The notes under the pieces are model-generated. The model was given only the letters and a program-made list of their open reading frames with translations. It was not told the origin of the DNA and made no database searches. The position numbers were made by a program, and so were the translations under genes. Below, piece by piece: positions 23,761 to 34,071 of a stretch of DNA of 64,000 bases (positions are counted from its first letter, which is position 1; each line of letters opens with the position of its first letter). The stretch is from NCBI GenBank assembly GCA_010015805.1, contig ML978126.1, positions 496,001-560,000 of the forward strand. The letters run 5' to 3'. This DNA comes from Rhizodiscina lignyota (Eukaryota; Ascomycota; Dothideomycetes; Aulographales; Rhizodiscinaceae).

Positions 23761-25600
23761 ATGGCGGCTGAAAGCAATACGGCAACAGAGCTGGGAACGA
23801 GGGAGAATGGTGTCTGGGAAGAAGCTTTCCCTCAGGCTGGCCAGGACTTCTCACTGCCTCCTGCGGATCGTGGAAGACAGGCATGGTCTTTCTTAGCAGT
23901 CTGCTTCATCTTAGAGGCCATGGTTTGGGGTGTGTATTAATATTTTCTGTGGACGGGCTATCTCTTATTTCCTCTTCCATCGTTTGAGCTGCTTCTGCTT
24001 CGTCTTCTTATGCTCCTTAGACAATTATCCTTATGTATCGATTGCACAAGTCTTACTTTGAACCAGGCTTCCCGTTCTCCTTTGGCGTGTTTGAAAAATA
24101 CTACGCCAGCCATGAGCCTTTCTCATCCTCGACCTCCAGCATCGCCACTATTGGTACAACAGCAACTGGCATCATGTATTTTTCAGCGCCTCTTGTCTTC
24201 TATGTCATGGACATATACCCTCATTGGGTTCGTAAGTTAAGCATGATTGGACTCGCAACCATCATCCTCGCCCTCGTGACGTCGTCTTTCGCAAACCAGG
24301 TCTGGCAACTCATTCTCACCCAAGGCGCGCTGTACGGCATAGGAGGAGCGCTGCACTATTTTCCGGCCATTATCTACGTCGACGAGTGGTTCATTCAGCG
24401 CAAAGCTCTTGCGTTCGGAATAATGTGGGCGGGCACGGGGAGCGCCGGCATCGTTGTACCTCTCATGATGGAATTGCTATTGTCAAAATGGGGATTTAGA
24501 AGTGCACTACGAACTTGGGCGATCTGCGTGGTAAGCCTTCGGACTACGCAGGAGCTAGTTTCCAGCGAGCGAGCAGTCTACGGAGCCGCCCTGTTAAGTC
24601 GCCTTTCAGCACTCCCAGGAAGCTTCCGCGTATGGCCGAGTGCACATTAAAGGCTATCAGGGAGTAGCTTGCCAGGCTTGACTTGGAAGGTTTGCTTCTC
24701 GTTGTACTGGAAAAGAGACACTGTTACAGGCCTCATACGCTCACGAGAAACTGGCTCTTCGTATTACTGTCTGCTAATAACTGTCGTAGGCTGTACTGTC
24801 GATACCGTCAATGCTTTACTTGAGAGGCCGACTCCCCGTCCAGCGACCTGGTACCGGCATGCGTCGAAAGCAAAACTACAGCTACTTCAAGACCAGCAGT
24901 TTCTGGTGTTTGCAAATTGGAAATATTTTTCAAGGCTTGGGGTATTTCATTCCAGGCATTTACTTACCAAGTATGACATGTGGTTCCTCCCTTACGTCTA
25001 GCAACTGACAAGCCAATCCAGCATACGCACGCGCCATTGGATTATCCAACCTTTCCGGAACTGTATCACTTTCCCTTCTCAACGCTGCGGCCGTAATAGG
25101 CACGATCGCATTGGGATGGTTCGTTGATAAATTTGGCGCCACAACAGGAATGCTGGTATCCGCCGGCGGAGCGTCTTGCGCCATCTTGTTGGTCTGGGGT
25201 CTCTCGCTGTATGTCAAAAGTATCGCTGGATTACTGCATGCTAATACACGACAGATCCTCTCCTCCTTTATACATCTTTGCGATTCTGTTTGGAGCCTTT
25301 GCCGGCGGGTTCTCAGCGACTTGGGCGGGTTGCGTTTCTCTCCTTCGTCAGAGAGTTGTTGAGACCGAAGGAGTTACTAGGATCGAGACGGGGATGGTGA
25401 TGGCCTTCTTCGCCGCTGGAAAAGGAATTGGAGCGGTATTGAGTGGCCCTCTCAGCGAGAAACTGTTAGCGATCGACGAGTGGAAAGGCCGTCTTGGCGC
25501 AGCCTACGGAACGGGTTATGGTGGTCTCATTGTTTGGAGTGGGGTGACGATGTTTTTGGGGTGTACAGGCTGGTTCGGTAGAAGAATAGGCATAGTGTGA
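23761..25600 (+). CDS. MFS transporter, monocarboxylate-transporter type
   Basis: Exons 23761-23929, 24067-24530, 24790-24970, 25022-25208 and 25255-25600 give 448 aa with phases closing. Joining gives the family marks VWG-FPFSFGVFEKYY in helix 1, ALYGIGGALHYFPAIIYVDEWF with the helix 4-5 signature, AVLSIPSMLYLRGRLPV, and LPTYARAIGLS. About 12 hydrophobic helices are visible. Family members carry monocarboxylates, or riboflavin or siderophore-like acids in some fungi; the substrate here is unknown. Introns 3 and 4 are 51 and 46 nt. Intron 2 is 259 nt because it holds a 215-bp inverted-repeat element; removing it and one TA leaves an ordinary intron of about 42 nt. Intron 1 is also long (137 nt). 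Confidence 0.88.
24547..24761 (+). mobile_element. 215-bp TA-flanked MITE-like element, copy 1
   Basis: The element lies wholly inside intron 2 of the MFS gene. Its left end CGCAGGAGCTAGTTTCC and right end GAAACTGGCTCTTCG are imperfect terminal inverted repeats of about 27 bp, each bordered by TA (24545-24546 and 24762-24763). It is non-coding. It matches copy 2 (26780-26994) along its whole length in opposite orientation, roughly two thirds identical by eye, and both are exactly 215 bp. TIRs plus TA duplication are typical of Tc1/mariner-type non-autonomous elements. Confidence 0.8.
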
Positions 25601-26616
25601 AGTGTGATGGGGCCTAAGCGTGCCCTAATCGTGGAGTATTAATGGTCGATCATTGTAAGGGTCGACTTGTTGCATAATAGTCGTTTGATTTGGGGGGCGG
25701 CGCTTCTCACGCCAGATTCTCGCCATATCGCCTCCTTAGTTATTGCTCCTGAAAGGCAAAGCATAACGACTATCGCTCTACCTTTTCGGAAGATCTACAA
25801 AATTAAAGTTGCATGTGATCAACAATGCGGCTGAGCCTTGCATGGACTTTAATGATCGCGGGGAATGTTTGTCGGATGGTACGAGGAATGTGGAAGCAGC
25901 TCCACCAATACAGACGTAGGAGAGGAATAGTCCATTTGAATGAATCTCGCGTCAGCAACCTTGGCAGACTAGGCTCAAGTGAAGCCTATAACGAATGATA
26001 TCTAATAGCTACGAACGTTGTCCCTGTTTAAGCTTAACGGCCGTGCCACGCCAGGTACCCGAAGGCCGACGACCCCGGATCGTATCTTATTTTTGGATCC
26101 TTAGATGTTCATACCTCTGCAACTGCACAACATCGTGGACATACATCTCTGCGCGGAAATCAATGGTGTCCCTGCAATCTTGGCCTTGACTTGAGGCCGC
26201 AGTGAAAGTACGGCTGTACATCAGCGCTAAGAGGCACACTCTCCAACGACGGGCTGTGATGAGCTCTGCAGTCCCCTCCGTGACAGGGCTGAAAGAACTC
26301 TTGAGTCGTACAAGCCCATGCCATCTGCCCCAGGACACGAGAAAATCGAGCGATATGTCTGCTCTGGGAGAGGTACAAGCCCCAAGAGACAATGTACTGT
26401 GACTCTGTCATCTCCGTCGGAAGTACAATGTAGCCTTCACATTTAACACAGCCTCAACTGGATCGAATCAACATGTCTTCGCCTCGATGTAGAAATGGAT
26501 AGAAAGTATATAATCCTCACATCTCCAGCGTCTTGTCTCTAGTTCTAGCTTCAGCAGCAACAGCAGTACCATCTTCACTTCACCTTCACGACTCTGTTTC
26601 ATCTCCTCTAGTCAAA
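25601..26616. other. Intergenic before the NLP-like gene
   Basis: 1 kb with no recognisable gene. The final part is the promoter of the NLP-like gene, including a TATA element (separate entry). Confidence 0.5.
26507..26514 (+). promoter_or_regulatory. TATA box of the NLP-like gene
   Basis: TATATAAT lies 103 bp upstream of the ATG at 26617 and is followed by a C/T-rich tract with CTTCACTTCACC, a usual fungal start-site context. Most other genes in the window lack so clear a TATA, consistent with an inducible promoter. Confidence 0.5.
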
Positions 26617-27884
26617 ATGATCTCCAAGTCAGCTTCTTTCATCACGCTCCTGGCGTCGACTGTGCTCGCCAATAACCCCATTGACGGCAGTTTGTTTACC
26701 GACAATAATGGTATTGCTGCTGCTCAAGCAGCGGCCCCTTTATGGTACGGCCAGAATCTCTTACAATCTCTCATGAATACGAAGGAGCTAGTTTCCGACG
26801 AGCGAACGAGACCTGCCACGGCATTCCCTTTCTATGATATCTAGAAGTAAATCTTCTAAGACAGGCTGGGCAAGCTACTCCCCGATAATCTCGAATGCAA
26901 CTTTACCGACGCGAGTAAGCTTGATAGAAGTGTCGGGTGCAAGTTTGGCAGCTTGGCTCCGCGGACTGTTCGCTCGCTGACACTAGCTCCTTCGTAAGAA
27001 TTGACTTCGGTTGGACCGATACAACTGATTAGTCTTTGGCACTTGCGGGTTCCTGCTTTGTATTCTAACTAACCTCTACTGCAGGTACATGGCGACTAGT
27101 TCCTGCTTGCCAAGCGCTGCCGAAGATGGAAATGGACACCAGACCGACGGGGTTGATGTTGATGTAGTGCTCTGCGCAGTAAACCAAAAACAAGATGGTG
27201 GTTGCCCTCCTGCTCCTGCTTGGACTGGGGCGAATACTGGATATTACAACATTCCTGGGGAACCCTTTCCGAACATACCCACCTATTTTCAGATTGGCTA
27301 CTGCGATGCCGACCAGTCTTGGAGAATCTATTACGGCGTCTACTTCAAACATGTAAGTCTCCATTTCTGAATGGAAGGAAGGACAGTTGGACTGACTGCA
27401 TCTCTTCTCCAGGACGTCTCCCACAAAAGCGATTGGGAGTGGGCGATCGTGAAGTTCACGAACCAGGGCAACAACCAGTGGTCGAGATATGGTGTAAGAG
27501 ATCCTGTGGCGCAAATATGAACTCCACAGCTGTGCTAATTTGCTCCAGGTACTCATGGAGACGGATGGAAGCTACGGCGTAGGATACTGGGGCGATATCC
27601 CTAATACGTTCGACGGCACCGACGACTGGGAGCAAGACGGTAACCAGAATCGCGACCATCCCAAGCTCTTCTTCAGCAAGCGCCACCACTCCGTCCACTA
27701 CGATCCAAACGGCTCGAACAAGGACACATGCGTCGCTCCTGACTTCCGTGCCAATGATTATCAATTCTGGGCTTACTGGAACTTGCGCCGTGCTCAGGAT
27801 GTCATTGACCCGAACTGGACTTACGGGCAGGCAACGTCCCCCGTCCATCTCGATATTTGCGACAACAGAGGCCAGAGCTTCTAA
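26617..27884 (+). CDS. Secreted NPP1/NLP-family-like protein, divergent
   Basis: Exons 26617-26744, 27085-27352, 27413-27493 and 27549-27884 give 270 aa. It has a signal peptide (1-~18, ending STVLA). Similarity to the NPP1 (necrosis- and ethylene-inducing peptide-like) fold rests on the early Cys block CLPSAAEDGNG, the central SHKSDWE (135-141) in place of the family heptapeptide GHRHDWE, the later HPKLFFSKRHH, and the C-terminal W-rich stretch. Two of the family's metal-coordinating and polar positions are changed, so ordinary cytolytic activity is doubtful. Non-toxic NLPs are common in fungi. Intron 1 is 340 nt because it contains the second 215-bp element; its boundaries are inferred from phase. 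The other introns are 60 and 55 nt. Confidence 0.65.
26780..26994 (-). mobile_element. 215-bp TA-flanked MITE-like element, copy 2
   Basis: The left end CGAAGGAGCTAGTTTCC and right end CACTAGCTCCTTCG form terminal inverted repeats of about 27 bp, with TA on both sides (26778-26779 and 26995-26996). In the model it lies inside intron 1 of the NLP-like gene and is inverted relative to copy 1. The inner segment with GGGGAGTAGCTTGCC on the minus strand aligns to GGGAGTAGCTTGCC in copy 1. No open frame of note. Confidence 0.8.
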
Positions 27885-28061
27885 GACGGAGGGAGTCAGT
27901 TCCCGTCATGTTTCACATACTCGGTGGGTTGCTTCTGGAGTTGTTAATGGAGACTGTAAATAAGTTGGGTGGATGTTTGGATCTGTAAATTGGAATGGGG
28001 GCACGAATCATTCATTCATTTATCCTCTGTATCTTGTGAATACGAACTTTATCCGTACCTC

Positions 28062-29320
28062 TCATGCCGGTGCCTTAATCATAAAAATCTCCTTCAGGGC
28101 TTGCGGATCAAGCGAGGCCATCTTCTTCTGACGGATGTACCTCTGTCGCACCGCATGTCGTCCAGAGGCAAAATTCACTGTTGTCGTTGCCGACGAAGCC
28201 GAATCCGACGGCGTTTTGACCTTCACTTCCGTTGCCTCGACTACAATTTGCACCTTTGAAGGGTTGTCTTGGATGTCTTGGGTGTCTTGGGTGTCTTCGT
28301 CTTTTGGTTCAGATTGTTGCGCCCGACGTTCCCTTTTTAGTCTCTTCGCCTCCCTCTTCATCCTCCTCTCTTCTTTGCGTTTCTTCCGCTCGGCTTTACG
28401 AGTAGCGTCTGTATCAGTGTTTCGATCTTCTGCAAGGCCTTCTTCAGCTCCATCAACGTTATCATCTTCGGACACTTCCCTCGAGTCCTTAGCCTTCTTT
28501 TTCTTCCTTTTGGACTTCGACATGTTGGTTTCAGCACTGTGGAAGCTCCTTGTGGAGGGCACTTTTGTGTTTCCAGAAGCATTGCACTCTTGTTCTGATG
28601 ATTCTTCGCCGGTTTGAGCATTCACGGGATGTACTGCGTGCTTCTGCTTCTGCTTGCGCTTCTTCGTCTTTGTTGTACGAGAAGCCTCATCCGTGGCTGC
28701 TGGCTCATCGACCTCTGATCGTTTCCTTTTCTTCGCGCCAACTCCTTCCATGCTGGCGTCAGACCAGCCAGACTGTTCCATTTTGATAGGAACATCCTCC
28801 TGCGACTCCACCTTTTCCTTCTTGATCTTCTTCTCGATCTTCTTCTCCATTACGTCCCCAACGAGGAAGCCTCCACTTACGAAATGCATACGGCCCCATC
28901 GCTGAGCGTGAAATGATGCCAATTGCACATCCTGCCGCGACTTCTCCTCCTTCTTCAGTTCACCCTCACTCTTGCCATTCAACCTCCCGAGCAGCCCTTG
29001 AAGCGCACTGAGGCCAAAGTTTTCTGCGGTCTCACCAGGTCTCCTGGCCCCAAGCCCCAAATTGTCTTCCTTCAAAAGGACGCGAATATGCGACGCATTG
29101 GCAACAGTGTAATGATCTGAATGAGATGCGTTCTTCGCGCCAAGGTACGATCCTGGTGTCCAGCCATGGGCGGTGAGGATTTTGTGGCCGAAGCGATCGG
29201 TGTTCCGGCTCCATGCGTTGTTGTTCGGGTCATTAGATATCTTGGTTTTTCTTTACAAGAGTCAGTTTTGTATAGATAGTAAGAACGAATGGTCTACCTT
29301 TTGGGACCGCTGAGTCCCAT
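28062..29320 (-). CDS. pxr1: Pxr1/PinX1-like G-patch protein
   Basis: Exons 29298-29320 and 28062-29250 give 403 aa. The 23-nt first exon encodes MGLSGPK and joins to the invariant KTKISNDPNNNAWSR start of the Pxr1/Gno1 family. A G-patch follows at ~25-75 (HGWTPGSYLGAK ... KEDNLGLGA). Then come the conserved GLSALQGLLGRLNGK and RWGRMHFVSGGFLVG. From ~135 on the protein is Lys/Glu-rich with KKRK-type nucleolar signals (KKEK, KKRKRSE, KKKKAKDSRE). Family knowledge: Pxr1 activates the helicase Prp43 in rRNA and snoRNA processing and can inhibit telomerase in the nucleolus. The intron is 47 nt. Divergent from the small coiled-coil gene. Confidence 0.95.
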
Positions 29321-29665
29321 GATTGCTGGGCTGCACTTGTTTGTGCTTGATTTTCAAGAATTTGAGATGCGAAACTTTTGCCGACGTCGGCGGTCGGCGT
29401 TGGGTAAGATACGGATAAAATATTTTGCCGGGCGTGCTCTGTGCCACCCCTTGCGTGGCGTGGGCCGTGGCTTGCACTTGCCTTGCGTGGCGTAGCGTGT
29501 GGCGCGAAAGGTCCGATGATCCGATCCCTGGATGTCGTCACTTCCTTTCCTTACCTCAGGTACCCATTTCCACCAACCACTGGCTATTCACACCAGTAGA
29601 ACAGAAAGTCGCACTGGCAACGAGACGAGAACGTCTGGACGTCCTTGTGGCCCCGCGTTGACGGG
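29321..29665. promoter_or_regulatory. Divergent pxr1/coiled-coil promoter with 13-bp direct repeat
   Basis: A 345-bp interval serves both genes. The 13-mer CCTTGCGTGGCGT occurs at 29449-29461 and again at 29481-29493, 32 bp apart (about three helical turns), in a GC-rich tract. Spacing by whole turns is compatible with paired factor binding, but this is untested. Confidence 0.45.
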
Positions 29666-30308
29666 ATGGCTGCTAAGCAAAGGGCGGCTAATCGAAATTC
29701 GACAACAGCATGTTCCAGGGATACTCCAGAGGACAGAGCTCCACCAAACTCACAAAGCTCGGACGATCTGAGTGTCCAGAGTATAACGGCGAAGATGCTT
29801 AACTCTGTGAGTGACCATGCGATAGCGATAAGATGCAATTATTTTTGGTTTCTCATCAACTTTCCTCTATGTCTTCGCTTTAACTTCCATCACGATCTTC
29901 TGGGTGAATATTCTCGATTCTACCACTACGTTTCTATTTCTTGGATCCCCTAATATAGATGGTAGTCGCGCCGTCGCCGTGAAACAAGAAGAAATGCTCT
30001 TGAGACCGAGTACAACAAGAAAGTCAAGGAACTCCTGGAGAAGATTAACAGGCGCTTTGAGAAACATCAAGCGAAGATGTACAGGTTCCTGGAATCACGA
30101 CGCCTTTTGCCCATCTTACATTCATAGGGATAATCGTCGTCGAAGCCGAGTTCAAAGACTTCTCGAACTCCTACGAAAGAAGCAAGACATCGAAACTCGA
30201 ATCGCCGCGAAAATCCGCAAACTCGAGGTTGCGTACAGCGAGCGAGCCCAGGAGTTGCGAGCAGTACTCAAGGCTCGAGCTGAGGAGTTAAAGGCGGCTG
30301 CTGATTGA
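29666..30308 (+). CDS. Small basic coiled-coil protein
   Basis: Exons 29666-29806, 29966-30084 and 30128-30308 give 146 aa. The model is chosen because two halves of one helix lie in different frames and only splicing joins them: ETEYNKKVKELLEKINRRFEKHQAKM before, and RVQRLLELLRKKQDIETRI after the second intron. Residues 1-45 are disordered, a short Arg run (SRRRRETRR) follows, and then about 90 residues of continuous, highly charged coiled coil reach the stop. Introns are 159 and 43 nt. I do not recognise the family; size and shape resemble small kinetochore, spindle-pole or membrane-tether subunits, which is only an analogy. Confidence 0.65.
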
Positions 30309-30836
30309 ACTTATGTGCGCTGTGAACCATTGCAAACCGACAAGCGAAAATGATCTGGGGGAGAGTGAGCTTGACTGGCTGCGCCATTTCATGTCAATGT
30401 TTTGCAATTGTTCAGGACATCTTTCGTCCAACACATGCTTCAGATCTGATTGATCATTGCTATATTGCCGATTTTCAGGGGAGACTTTTCTACACAATAA
30501 AGGTTGCGAATTAGCTGTATGATGAGTTGCAATATTTAGTAATACCCTCCGCATCTCATGCCTTCATTGCCTTCATTCTCAGTTCATATTGTGTTAACAG
30601 TCGAGCCTTCATTACACATTGATTGAAATTCTATCGTCTCGTATCGACAAGTATTAGGAGTATACTCCGTATGTGGACTAGAAAGCTTCGACTCTCATGT
30701 TAGAACTGCCACGTGGACCATTTACGTTACTTATTTCCGTTGAGACGGTCGTATCACCTCAACTAGTGTTCCCAAATCCTACCTGGCGCTAAGGAGTTTA
30801 GGAGGGTTTGTCGACTGGTCCACTAACTTACTCGCG

Positions 30837-30860
30837 CCGGTTCCAAACGCTCGGAACCGG
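30837..30860. repeat. Perfect 8-bp inverted repeat
   Basis: CCGGTTCC, an 8-nt loop (AAACGCTC), then GGAACCGG. It could fold as a GC-rich hairpin or be a dyad protein site. No U tract or coding neighbour suggests a terminator. Confidence 0.6.
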
Positions 30861-31374
30861 GGTCGTCTGTGCGTTTCCAAGGCCGAACGTATGAAGTGAT
30901 CTTGCGCAAGTTGGTATTTGGAAGCCTATCAGGTTGCAACCCACGGCGGTGAGTTTGTCAGAAAGATTGAGGGAACAGCTGACACACTTATTTGTCGAAC
31001 ATTCTGGTCATGACTCGGGCAAGTTGGACTTGTGGCTGTCAAGATCGGGGCCGTGGCCCGTCATCTTGGAAAGTTGGAATGTAGCCACAGAGAGCATTTG
31101 GCTTCAGAACCACTCCCACCATCACTGCAACACTGAATAACTGGGGAAACGTAGAAGTCATAGATACTGTCGCGTGGGATGATTAACTGCTCACTTTGAA
31201 CTCGAGTATGCTGTTGCCGGCCAATGCTGTATGCATCTATGCTTGACGTGAGGCACATATAGTCTGCGGTGTATGCAGGTCATTCCAAGGCATGCCAACA
31301 TTTAACCCTTACTCACCGTCGGCTCTCATTTGTTGGACACGCCGAGCCCGGGACCCCTGGCATTTGCATACACG

Positions 31375-31406
31375 CGGTGGAACCCCGTCTATCTGGGGTC
31401 GCACCG
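31375..31406. repeat. 12-bp inverted repeat with two mismatches
   Basis: CGGTGGAACCCC, 8-nt loop, GGGGTCGCACCG: ten of twelve positions pair. A candidate stem-loop in intergenic DNA; no RNA family recognised. Confidence 0.55.
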
Positions 31407-31994
31407 TAGAATAGCAGGGCTACAGAATCTGCCGTTGAGGAGATAGGACCCTGCCCAGAAGTCCGGGTACTGATGTACCTGCCGCTTCTGTGTTGTGATT
31501 TGGGCAACCAACGCGGCAAATTCTGGATCTCACGATCGGAAATGGTAATGACTCTCGCTCACGTGTGGCGGTGCAAATATAGGATCAGCAGGCGAAAAAC
31601 ATCATTTCGGCAATGATGCTCAGGAACCGTCTCCAGATTTGCAAGGGGCTAGTTTCACGGAAGCAAGCGCTTGGGTGGCCAATCCGAAGGGGACGTTCAC
31701 TTGTGAGGAAATGATTCTTTCATTGGGTTAGGAGTCTCGGAGCTTGCTCCCTTTGACTATGTTACTATTATTGTACACTCTATCCATTCCGTCCATGACA
31801 ACATTCCATCATCGTACAGGGGACGTGTTTTCCCTCGTCGCGGCCATGTAATCGTTGCTTCGTGAGTTAGAAGGTAACTATGGGTGCAACCATTATCCTG
31901 ACCTGCAGGTTGAAACGTAGAAAATGCTTTGTGGTCGATCGACCGCTTCCCTATGCGTTTGTGCATCTTATGGTGAATGGCTGCAGATTGCTCG

Positions 31995-34071
31995 TTAGTA
32001 TTGTCGCATATGTGGTGGGCCTCCCATTTGAGGCGGTGGCATCTGAGGCATTGCTGGCAATTGTCCTGTGGGACCACTAGGTTGGCCCATTCTGTGGAAC
32101 ATCTGGACGAGGCGGTTGCCTACGCTGGGTTCCAGCTCAGTTCCGTCCCTCGCGATCTTAACTTCTCTGTTCGCGTTCCATGGGTTCCTCAGACCTCGGG
32201 TGCGGTAAAATGGAAGTCGGTTTGTCGATAGCCATTCAATCTTGAAAGGCTTGCCCCAGACTTGCTGCCCACCGCTGCCTTCAGCGTCTATGTGCTGTTC
32301 CACGCTCTCCTTGGGCTCCTCAACCTCTTCCTCGTCAGAATGATCTGCTTCCCAGAATATCGTTCCACGCGCAGAATCGTCAATGATATGACCCTTGGGG
32401 GCAAATTCGGTTGCTGGTGTAGGAATCGTCCGAGGCGCATCTAGCGCTTCGGCGGGCTCGTGTCGTTGAATCGTACCAAAAACTTGCGTTGCATCTTCGC
32501 TGATTGGTGAAGTCATGCGAGCATAGCCAAAATACTCGCCAGACTTATTTGCAGAGAATATTAGGTAGACGTTGTCAGCAGACTAAATTGAGGTTAGCAA
32601 GCTCCTGTGGCTAGGGGGAAATCAGAAACTGGTGGGCGAACCTGATAGGCTTTGTTTAAAGTCTCCTCGTTATGAGCTTGTGTCGCCCAAATTCCATTTC
32701 GAACACTTAGCTCCAGGTCTTGGAGAGTCAGACTTTTGACAATAAAGTACTTGTCTGCGACTCTCTCCGTGGTCGTAGGTTGCTCCATCGGCTGCTGAAC
32801 TTCCTCATGGTCAACAACCGTCTCCTTGACAGGTTCTTCTGGAGCCTGGGTAGTGGGAGTTTGAGGGACAGCCGAGGAGGGTCCAGCCATGGAGGCTGGG
32901 CCAGATGGGACACCCGGCGGTGCTGCGGATCCTCTTCTGAGTCTGCACACTAGTCGTACGCCGTGAAAACGAGAATCGTGAAATCGTTGCATCGCGGCCG
33001 TGCACGATGCTTCTGTGCGGTAATTTACAAATGCGCAGTTGCTCTTGGATATCAAGAAAAGACTCTCAATATCTTTGGTTGCATCTCGCGAGAAATGGTC
33101 CTTGAGGTCCAAGACGGTTGTTCCTGGTGGAAGATTGCCAACCCAGAGCGCATGGCCGGATTGTTTTGGCTTGCGCGGTGGTCCTCTTGGTACTGATCCC
33201 ATGCTGCTCCCCGAAGCTGGTCGCGGAATGGCTGCTGCTGTTACTGACGTGAGTTCATGGTCAAAGAATCGGTTTCAAACAATACTTTACCTTCTGCCGT
33301 GTTTATAGTCGCCGAAGCGCCATACAGGTCACCATAGGCGGCCATACCTTGCATTTGACGAGGACCACCTTGTGCCTGTAAGGTACTGCCGATAAAAGCG
33401 CCCTGGGGACTTTGCAGAGAACCTAGACTCGTACGTCTGTCAAAACCCTGCATTGCTTGTCCAGCTCCAGGAAAGAAAGTTTGTTGTGCGCCCTGAGGAG
33501 TGAAAGGTGAGGTTGGATAGAAATATTGGGGAACCTGCTGTCCATAAGGAGAAAACTGTTGTTGCATAGCAGGTACACCAGCGGATCTTTGAGTTTGTTG
33601 GCCCATAGGCCCGTGGCTACCATCGTCGTGTGCCATTGCGCCTTGAAACTGCCCGACTCCATATGATGCGCCGTAAGGAGGATTGGAAGGAAATTGTGGC
33701 ATTTGCTGGCCTCGGAATTGCGCCTGTTGGGCTGAAGCGCTCGCTGGCTGTCCACGTTGGGTTTGTTGAGGGTTCTGGAAATCTGGCAATGCGCTCGCCA
33801 TCGAGCCCATGTTGAAGGAAGCTCCACCTTGTCCTGGGTTTGCAGACATGTTGTAGGAGCCCAATCCAGTTTGGATTCTTGAAAGATCTACTCTTGGTTG
33901 GGGTGGGAGGGCGGTAAATTGCGAGTAGAAGGGTGTGTTGTCGACTGTGCTTGGTCCGGCCTGCTGAGTTACGTTCGACTTGGTGTTGTGTTGCGATTCT
34001 TCATTCGGATATGTGCCATGTGTATACTCAGAAGGACGAGCACCACCATGGTCTGAAGGTGCGTCGCCCAT
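31995..34071 (-). CDS. RRM + YTH domain RNA-binding protein (m6A-reader type)
   Basis: Exons 33291-34071, 32642-33243 and 31995-32582 give 656 aa. Residues 1-~270 are Gln/Pro/Gly-rich and disordered. An RRM spans ~291-363 (RNP2 ALWVGNL; the RNP1-like stretch is CAFVNYR). The YTH domain runs ~424-625: KYFIVKSLTLQDLELSV, the cage Trp in IWATQ (445), NVYLIFSANKSGEYFGYARM, a second cage Trp in IFWEAD (538), a third in VWGKPF (570), and NPWNANREVKIARDGTEL. YTH pockets bind N6-methyladenosine. Fungal relatives are Mmi1/Pho92. Loops beside the cage are enlarged. Introns are 47 and 59 nt. An in-frame ATG at 34128 would add 19 hydrophobic residues; I judge that stretch to be 5' UTR because it looks like an intron end. 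Confidence 0.9.

Larger units (their letters stand above)
30309..31994. other. 1.7 kb gene-free interval with two hairpins
   Basis: No exon pattern on either strand. It contains two strong inverted repeats at 30837-30860 and 31375-31406 (separate entries). The right end is the 3' flank of the YTH gene. Confidence 0.5.

Noticed and set aside
31646-31680. Possible third copy of the 215-bp element end (GGGGCTAGTTTCACGGAAGC)
   Set aside because: Only a short resemblance to the TIR, no TA flank at the right place and no matching opposite end.
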